A stretch of DNA of 64,000 nt, taken from Timema cristinae. Taxonomy: Eukaryota > Arthropoda > Insecta > Phasmatodea > Timematidae. The stretch is taken from NCBI GenBank assembly GCA_039000515.1, contig JBCFYV010000001.1, positions 13,842,928 to 13,906,927 of the forward strand. Direction: 5' to 3'. The position numbers and the translations under genes are program-made. The notes beneath the pieces were generated by a model that saw only the letters and a program-made list of their open reading frames with translations, made no database searches and was not told where the DNA came from. Of this stretch, positions 56,726 to 64,000 are shown piece after piece. Each line of letters opens with the position of its first letter. Position 1 is the stretch's first letter.

Positions 56726-57274
56726 ATTTATCAATTTTCACAATATGCTATTTAAAATGGTCAAAATAACATATTTCATCCAGTTAACACACACCGTGAA
56801 TCTCTTTTAACACAGTTGTCCTTGTTGAGCAGACCAATCTTAATTCTCAAGGTTAACATTTGTGAGTTTTGTGTTGCCTTTCAACACCGCGCCATTAGTC
56901 GAAAGTTGAGTCATCATAATGTGCATATGTGGGAATTTGATTAAGTTGTAGGAAGAATAAACTTAAAAAATGAATGTGTCATAACAAGTCTAAACTGTAC
57001 TGGTGTGGGTGATATCTTAATGTCTCAATATGATCTCACGGAAATAGACCATTGATCACACCCAATAGCCCATCGTTTTAGGGTGATATCCTTAATCCCT
57101 TTCATAGAGTGACACAATTTCAGAATGTGTATGTGTCTATAAATATTATTACATTAAGTTACAATCTTAGTAAAATATCTGTAATATATGAATATTTATT
57201 TATATAGTGGCTGAAAAGACATTGTCTCATCAAAAACATGGCAAACTCGGGAATTTTAAGATATTGTTTGGCTG

Positions 57275-57495
57275 GAAAACCTGTGTACTAATTATGCTAA
57301 TGTTAGGGGAAGGTTGAACTTAGATTAAGTGTACCCACATTTGCATGGGAAGAGATTGGAAAACCATTTAGGACAAAACACCCTCAGTACACCCCACCAG
57401 GATTGAACCACGATCTCCTTGTCATCACTAGTTTCGTCTATTGGGAAAGTGACGCCTTAAGGTTCTTAGACGATGTGGCCACCGAGGCTGGTCTG
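57275..57495 (-). repeat. SINE family B in Popeye intron
   Basis: Reversed copy with TACACCCCACCAGGATTGAA and GATGTGGCCACCGAGGC. Confidence 0.65.
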
Positions 57496-57689
57496 TGTAT
57501 TGGTTCTAATGCAATTTGTTTTAGTATATTTTGGTCTGTTTCATGTTTTGTAATGTGTTTTTCTAACTAAGTCTGATGTTCAATTTATAAATGGTTAGTA
57601 GGGAATGGTTTCAATTTTCCCTATATTAATTTTAAAGTCTTGTTTCAGCTGTGTGACCACTTGTTTGGATCCATTCTTGATTTTTAGGG

Positions 57690-59690
57690 TGGCAATAGCA
57701 AGTGTAGAGATATGTTCAAATTGTGTTGGACACAGTATAGGTGGCAGTAGCAAGTGTCTACATATTATGTTAAACGTGTGTTGGACGCAGTGTAGGTGGC
57801 AGTAGCAAGTGTCCAGATATTATGTTCAACTTGTGTTGGACGCAGTGTAGGTGGCACTAGCAAGTGTCCAGATATTATGTTCAACTTGTGTTGGACGCAG
57901 TATAGGTGGCAGTAGCAAGTGTCCAGATATTATGTTCAACTTGTGTTGGACGCAGTGTAGGTGGCAGTAGCAAGTGTCCAGATATTATGTTCAACTTGTG
58001 TTGGACGCAGTGTAGGTGGCAGTAGCAAGTGTCCAGATATTATGTTCAACTTGTGTTGGACACAGTATAGGTGGCAGTAGCAAGTGTCCAGATATTATGT
58101 TCAACTTGTGTTGGACGCAGTGTAGGTGGCAGTAGCAAGTGTCCAGATATTATGTTCAACTTGTGTTGGACGCAGTGTAGGTGGCAGTAGCAAGGGTCCA
58201 GATATTATGTTAAACGTGTGTCGGACGCAGTGTAGGTGGCAGTAGCAAGTGTCCAGATATTATGTTCAACTTGTGTTGGACGCAGTGTAGGTGGCAGTAG
58301 CAAGGGTCCAGATATTATGTTCAACTTGTGTTGGACGCAGTGTAGGTGGCATTAGCAAGTGCACAGATATTATGTTCAACTTGTGTTGGACGCAGTGTAG
58401 GTGGCAGTAGCAAGTGTCCAGATATTATGTTCAACTTGTGTTGGACGCAGTGTAGGTGGCAGTAGCAAGTGTCCAGATATTATGTTCAACTTGTGTTGGA
58501 CGCAGTGTAGGTGGCAGTAGCAAGTGTCCAGATATTATGTTCAACTTGTGTTGGACGCAGTGTAGGTGGCAGTAGCAAGTGTCCAGATATTATGTTCAAC
58601 TTGTGTTGGACGCAGTGTAGGTGGCAGTAGCAAGTGTCCAGATATTATGTTCAACTTGTGTTGGACGCAGTGTAGGTGGCAGTAGCAAGTGTCCAGATAT
58701 TATGTTCAACTTGTGTTGGACGCAGTGTAGGTGGCAGTAGCAAGTGTCCAGATATTATGTTCAACTTGTGTTGGACACAGTATAGGTGGCAGTAGCAAGT
58801 GTCCAGATATTATGTTCAACTTGTGTTGGACGCAGTGTAGGTGGCAGTAGCAAGTGTCCAGATATTATGTTCAACTTGTGTTGGACGCAGTGTAGGTGGC
58901 AGTAGCAAGGGTCCAGATATTATGTTAAACGTGTGTCGGACGCAGTGTAGGTGGCAGTAGCAAGTGTCCAGATATTATGTTCAACTTGTGTTGGACGCAG
59001 TGTAGGTGGCAGTAGCAAGGGTCCAGATATTATGTTCAACTTGTGTTGGACGCAGTGTAGGTGGCATTAGCAAGTGCACAGATATTATGTTCAACTTGTG
59101 TTGGACGCAGTGTAGGTGGCAGTAGCAAGTGTCCAGATATTATGTTCAACTTGTGTTGGACGCAGTGTAGGTGGCAGTAGCAAGTGTCCAGATATTATGT
59201 TCAACTTGTGTTGGACGCAGTGTAGGTGGCAGTAGCAAGTGTCCAGATATTATGTTCAACTTGTGTTGAACGCAGTGTAGGTGGCAGTAGCAAGTGTCCA
59301 GATATTATGTTCAACTTGTGTTGAACGCAGTGTAGGTGGCAGTAGCAAGTGTCCAGATATTATGTTCAACTTGTGTTGGACGCAGTGTAGGTGGCAGTAG
59401 CAAGTGTCCAGATATTATGTTAAACGTGTGTTGGACGCAGTGTAGGTGGCAGTAGCAAGTGTCCAGATATTATGTTCAACTTGTGTTGGACGCAGTGTAG
59501 GTGGCAGTAGCAAGTGTCCAGATATTATGTTCAACTTGTGTTGGACGCAGTGTAGGTGGCAGTAGCAAGTGTCCAGATATTATGTTCAACTTGTGTTGGA
59601 CGCAGTGTAGGTGGCAGTAGCAAGTGTCCAGATATTATGTTCAACTTGTGTTGGACGCAGTGTAGGTGACAGTAGCAAGTGTCCAGATTG
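57690..59690. repeat. Minisatellite in Popeye intron, 55-bp unit, about 36 copies, with a 13-unit block
   Basis: Core GTGGCAGTAGCAAGTGTCCA then GATATTATGTTCAACTTGTG. The variant string GTTAAACGTGTGTCGG at 58209 recurs at 58925 with the same neighbours, which marks a duplicated block of about 715 bp. Confidence 0.97.
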
Positions 59691-59984
59691 TGGGAAGAAC
59701 TATTGTACTTTGTAACTATTGTAATGACCGGGTCATGCCGGTTGCAAGGTTATGGATCTACATAACTCATAAGTCATTACACGAGTTGTCACGCAATGCG
59801 CATGTGCAGTAATTACTACTTCCTTCCTAAATATTCATAAGTTTCCGTGTCAGGCACTCGTTTCGTTTGTTCTGGGTAAGCAGGGCAGTATGAGTACAGG
59901 CACTGACACGAGTAGGGCTATTAGCACCCGAGACCACACGCTTTGGGCATAATTCACTGCTCTCGACCACGGCACAAGACCACA

Positions 59985-60050
59985 GCTCACTCGGTAGCGT
60001 GTCTGTCTTTTGAGCAAAGGTTACCGGGTTCGATTCCCGACATGTCCGAA
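59985..60050 (+). repeat. tRNA-like sequence, probably SINE-derived
   Basis: AGCTCACTCGGTAGCGTGTC (A box) and GGGTTCGATTCCCGACATG (B box) are spaced as in a tRNA, but the acceptor and anticodon stems do not pair well. Confidence 0.4.
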
Positions 60051-60369
60051 AGATTGATGAAATGTTGGTCTGTCCTTTCACAGTGGGGAATTAACGTCCG
60101 GGGGTTAGGTGTTGTGCCTGTTATGTATCTAAGTTAGTAAGTCGTGTGTTGATATAATAGGTCGGTTCAAAAAGTGCATGTTAAATACCAATTAATAAAC
60201 ATGACAAACTGATGATTATGATTTTATTTCACGAATCAAATTTTTGAGATCCGGTCACTCGTATAATGTGACTGACTCTGTGACAAAGATTTGGGGTTCA
60301 ATCCTTACCAGAGGTCTAAGTATTGATTGCATGTAAATCTACGTCAGAGCTTGTCAAGACCCGTTCACT

Positions 60370-60990
60370 TTATTTACTTACGTCGCCCTTAGAAGTAACA
60401 ACTTTAGGAATATGATTGCCTCATTTTAAAATGTTTAATTTGTTTATTTACGTCGCCTTGAGGCATAACGTAAGGAATATGATTGTTTTATACTATATGT
60501 AACGTCTAAATTGTTTACTTACGTCGCTTTGAGGCATAACGTAAGGAATATGATTGTTTCATACTATATGTAACGTTTAAATTGTTTACTTACGTCGCTT
60601 TGAGGCATAACGTAAGGAATATGATTGTTTTATACTATCTAACGTCTAAATTGTTTACTTACGTCGCTTTGAGGCATAACGTAAGGAATATGATTGTTTT
60701 ATACTATATGTAACGTCTAAATTGTTTACTTACGTCGCTTTGAGACGTAACAACTTAAGCAATATGATTGTTTCATCATACATCATCCACTTTGTTTACC
60801 TTGAGACAGATCAACGTAAGGAATATGATTGTTTCATACTATAACGTTTAGTTTGTTTACTTACGTTGCTTTGAGACGTAACAACGCATTGAATAATGAT
60901 TTATCCGCTCTCTTACATCCAGTTGTAACTTAATTCGCCCTGAGACGTAACAACGCTAAGAATATGATTGCGTCGTACTCCAAAGTCCAG
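60370..60990. repeat. Minisatellite in Popeye intron, about 71-bp unit, about 8 copies
   Basis: Core TTGTTTACTTACGTCGCTTT then GAGGCATAACGTAAGGAATA. Central copies are near identical and edge copies decayed. Confidence 0.92.
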
Positions 60991-61029
60991 CGATCGATTA
61001 TTATTGGCGCAGGTTGTTAATTTGCTCCA

Positions 61030-61590
61030 CACGATTACCTTCTGATGCAGGTCACGAGGTAATACAGACAATTGTACTTATAGTGTGGGCAATATTGCAC
61101 CCTCTGATGCAGGTCACGAGGTAATACAGACAGTTGTACTGAAAGTTTGTGCTGTATTGCACCCTCTGATGCAGGTCACGAGGTAATACAGACAATTGTA
61201 CTGATAGTGTGGGCAATATTGCACCCTCTGATGCAGGTCACGAGGTAATACGGCAAGTCGTACTGACAGTGCGTGCTGTATTGCACCCTCTGATGCAGGT
61301 CACGAGGTAATACAGACAGTTGTACTGAAAGTGTGTGCTGTATTGCACCCTCTGATGCAGGTCACGAGGTAATACAGACAATTGTACTGATAGTGTGGGC
61401 AATATTGCACCCTCTGATGCAGGTCACGAGGTAATACAGCAAGTCGTACTGACAGTGCGGGCAATATTGTACCCTCAGATGCAGGTCACGAGGTAATACA
61501 GCAAGTACTGACAGTGCGGTATATATTGCACCCTCTGGTGCAGATCACATGGTAATATCGCGAGTTATACCAACACTGTGGGTTATATTG
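61030..61590. repeat. Minisatellite in Popeye intron, 62-bp unit, 9 copies
   Basis: Core GCACCCTCTGATGCAGGTCA then CGAGGTAATACAGACAATTG. Each unit has a pyrimidine-rich GATGCAG|GTCACG and GAG|GTAATA. Confidence 0.94.
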
Positions 61591-61974
61591 CTCCTCCCGG
61601 ACATTTGATAGTGTCCATCAGCCTCAAGCTGAACAGTAAAATAGCGTATACGCAGCCACACATTCTCATGCGTTCAGAGTGGAACGGGGTTTCAGAAATG
61701 TTGAGAGGGCACACAAACACACACACCGTCAAATCGACTCTGTTCCCCTCCATTCTGTGAATGCTGGCCTACACCCCTTCAGGGAGACACAGAACTAGCA
61801 CAAGTCGTCAAACGGAAATTCCTGTCTATTTCTAGAACCCAATAAAACTTGTCATGTGTTATGTTTATTTATCTTCTGTCTCGCTCTATAAACTTTGTTG
61901 GTGTGGTGGACATCACTATTTAACCTGGAGAGTTGATGTTAGTGATGTTTTCTGGTATATTAGAGATATAAACC

Positions 61975-62235
61975 CGCCTCGGTGGCGTAGTTGGCTAACG
62001 CGCTTATCGTGTTGAGCCCGACTGCTGAGGACGGGGAGATCGAGGTTCGAATCTCGGTCGGGTGAACTGGGGGTGGTTTTTCCTAAATGGTTTTCCACTC
62101 TCCCTCCACGCAAATGCGGGTTCACTTCCTTTAATTTAACCTTCCCAATTCCTAATCCATTAGTGTAATTAGTACTTAAGTGTATAACCCGAATGGGTAG
62201 TAAGACGCGGTGCTAAATAATAATAAAAAAAATAG
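61975..62235 (+). repeat. SINE family B, best-preserved copy, in Popeye intron
   Basis: CCCGCCTCGGTGGCGTAGTT, GGTTCGAATCTCGGTCGGG and the tail AGTAAGACGCGGTGCTAAAT are all present. Its tail is nearly the same as that of family A. Confidence 0.85.
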
Positions 62236-62329
62236 AGATATAACCCATGTTTCGACAGAACACCCAGATACCGAACAGTTTTATTCTTCATGGACAGTTC
62301 TTGTTTGAAAAAATATAGCTCTCACTAGA

Positions 62330-62520
62330 TGGAAGATTCTTGTTCAATTGCAAGTTCTCTCCTTCGATGGACAGTTCTTGCTCGATGGGAAGTTATTGTT
62401 TGATAAATAGTTCCTGTTTGATGGACAATTTTCCTCGATGGGAAGTTCTCATTCTAGCTCGATGAGGATTTTTCACTCGATGAGGAGTTCTTGCTAGATG
62501 GGTATTTCTCATGAAACAAA
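62330..62520. repeat. Degenerate tandem repeat, about 23 bp
   Basis: Imperfect copies of TCGATGGGAAGTTCTTGC. It looks old. Confidence 0.6.
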
Positions 62521-62909
62521 CATTTCTTGCACATAGCAACTAGGATCTTGTTGTTGAAGCTCATATTTCCCCAAGGCTACTCGACTATATCACAACTTTT
62601 ACTCTAATCACCAGAAAGTTGTTTGGAGTCGCACACACACTATGCGGTCGAGCCTGTTTAATCATCTAGTAAATGATAAAATGAAATAACCTATGCAAGG
62701 TCATTCAAGGCCACTTTCCAATTATGAAAAATATGGTAACCTTATAACCATAAACAGATATCCATGGTAATATATTTAATTAATCAAACTTTTTGCAGAT
62801 AATGTTATCAATATTAATCCTACTGTTAAAAGTCATTCATGAAGCGTATCGTTGTTGGTTCCATTAATGATCCAATCCTTAATTCTAGATTGAGTCTTGA
62901 GATGTGTTG
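62521..62909. other. Popeye intron sequence before the second coding exon
   Basis: AT-rich and unique as far as I can see. No array touches the acceptor, although both Popeye donors are followed by one. Confidence 0.5.
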
Positions 62910-62920
62910 TTCATTCACAG

Positions 62921-63078
62921 GTGTACCTGGCTCTGTTCCGCCCTCTTAAGGTCACCAGGCACCAGTTCAAGAAGGTGCTCAACTGCATGAAGCTCATCAG
63001 ACAGTTGAAGTACCAAGAGGTGTATGCTCAGGAGAAAGTCACCAAGGTGGACAGTCTGTCACTCGTGCTCTCTGGAAA
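62921..63078 (+). CDS. bves: Popeye-domain protein, second coding exon (start of the Popeye domain)
   Basis: The exon encodes residues 165-216 plus two bases of codon 217. It opens VYLALFRPLKVTRHQFKK and ends with SLSLVLSGK. This aligns by eye with the vertebrate BVES segment that begins the cAMP-binding Popeye domain (Y-x-x-L-F-x-P-L, then V-D-x-L-S-x-L-L-x-G-K). It follows a 3' splice site TTCATTCACAG at 62910-62920 and ends at a 5' splice site AA|GTAAGT. It starts in phase 0, matching the phase-0 end of the upstream exon, so the join reads REIEE then VYLAL. The intron between them is 7417 nt and holds four main arrays and several SINEs. The rest of the domain, including the DSPEF-type cAMP-contact region, lies beyond the window. 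No acceptor-side array is seen here, unlike the donor side. Confidence 0.92.
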
Positions 63079-63084
63079 GTAAGT

Positions 63085-64000
63085 GAACCATCAACTCTCT
63101 GTGACCAGGAGAAAGTCACCAAGATGGACAGTGTGCCATCTTTGGAAAGTAAGTGAACCATCAACTCTCTGTGACCAGGAGAAAGTCCCCAAGATGGACA
63201 GTGTGCCATATTTGGAAAGTAAGTGAACCAGCATCTCCATGTAACCAGGAGAAAGTCACCAAGCTGTACAGTGTGCCATCTCTGGAAAGTAAGTGAACTA
63301 GAAGCTCTATGTAACCAGGAGAAAGTCACCAAGCTGTACAGTGTGCCATCTTTGGAAAGTAAGTGAACCAGCAGCTTCATGTGACCAGGAGAAAGTCACC
63401 AAGATGGACAGTGTGTCATCTTTGGAAAGTAAGTGAACCATCAACTCTCTGTGACCAGGAGAAAGTCCCCAAGATGGACAGTGTGCCATATTTGGAAAGT
63501 AAGTGAACCAGCATCTCCATGTAACCAGGAGAAAGTCACCAAGCTGTACAGTGTGCCATCTCTGGAAAGTAAGTGAACTAGAAGCTCTATGTAACCAGGA
63601 GAAAGTCACCAAGCTTTACAGTGTGCCATCTCTGGAAAGTAAATGAACCAGCATCTCCATGTAACCAGGAGAAAGTCACCAAGCTGTACAGTGTGCCATC
63701 TCTGGAAAGTAAGTGAACTAGAAGCTTATGTAACCAGGAGAAAGTCACCAAGCTGTACAGTGTGCCATCTCTGGAAAGTAAGTGAACTAGAAGCTCTATG
63801 TAACCAGGAGAAAGTCACCAAGCTGTACAGTGTGCCATCTTTGGAAAGAAAGTGAACCAGCATCTCCATGTAACCAGGAGAAAGTCACCAAGCTGTACAG
63901 TGTGCCATCTCTGGAAAGTAAGTGAACTAGAAGCTCTATGTAACCAGGAGAAAGTCACCAAGCTGTACAGTGTGCCATCTCTGGAAAGTAAGTGAACCAC
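63085..64000 (+). repeat. Splice-donor minisatellite after Popeye exon 2, 70-bp unit, 13 copies to the window edge
   Basis: Unit CAGGAGAAAGTCACCAAG, ATGGACAGTGTGCCATCT, TTGGAAA|GTAAGTGAACC, then intron bases ending TGTGACCAG. It copies the last 40 or so coding bases of exon 2 plus its donor. Most copies keep GGAAA|GTAAGT. One has GTAAAT (63639) and one has GAAAGT (63848). The array continues beyond the window. Confidence 0.97.

Noticed and set aside
61916..62125. 69-codon frame containing [17 protein letters not shown]
   Set aside because: It is the reverse strand of a family B SINE. Useful as a hint of host lineage but not a gene.

Overview
This is a eukaryotic nuclear DNA window, most likely from an insect. 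It contains small exons with GT/AG splice sites in long introns, at least two tRNA-derived SINE families, several inverted-repeat DNA elements, LINE and P-like transposon remnants, and a very heavy load of minisatellites. I count about 35 separate tandem arrays (units of roughly 18-83 bp), covering by my estimate about 31 kb, or half of the window. SINE-encoded peptides ([17 protein letters not shown] type) remind me of repeat-derived peptides in Timema stick-insect gene predictions. That is recall, not a search. Most long open frames here are only array units whose length is a multiple of three.

The only gene I recognise is a Popeye-domain (POPDC/BVES) gene on the + strand. One coding exon is at 55012-55503 (N-terminus and three membrane segments) and a second at 62921-63078 (start of the cytoplasmic Popeye domain). 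The gene continues past the right edge. A second well-supported gene lies on the - strand: a signal-peptide exon (48470-48438), a middle exon (48351-48142) and a large last exon (39232-37418), all in phase 0. It predicts a secreted Ser/Pro-rich protein of about 685 aa ending in a heptad repeat, of unknown function. A third - strand gene is represented by a signal-peptide first exon (21502-21371). Several other short exons are proposed from splice sites and reading frame only, at lower confidence. A phase-matched pair is at 3495-3236 / 3050-2924, and others are at 1213, 7434, 16888, 17253, 26619, 28428, 33621, 34886 and 41481.

The most unusual feature is where the arrays sit. At the best-supported junctions facing long introns, the repeat unit is a copy of the exon-intron boundary itself: the end of the exon, the splice site and the first intron bases. 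This holds for both Popeye donors, the signal-peptide exon donor at 21370, and, in acceptor form, the last exon at 39232 and probably those at 1213, 17253 and 26619. These arrays therefore carry tens of near-perfect extra splice sites. In the 48-bp array at 21370 the unit is in frame and stop-free, so alternative donors would add 16-residue repeats.

Layout: 1-7.6 kb, SINE pieces, three arrays and candidate exons on both strands; 7.6-17 kb, arrays and SINEs; 17-23.7 kb, signal-peptide gene and its arrays; 24-31.5 kb, arrays, SINEs and a MITE; 31.5-37 kb, LINE remnant, mariner-type MITE and candidate exons; 37-48.5 kb, secreted-protein gene with 6.3 kb of arrays in its intron; 46.3-47.8 kb, P-like transposon remnant; 48.5-54.7 kb, mostly AT-rich repeats; 54.7-64 kb, Popeye gene.
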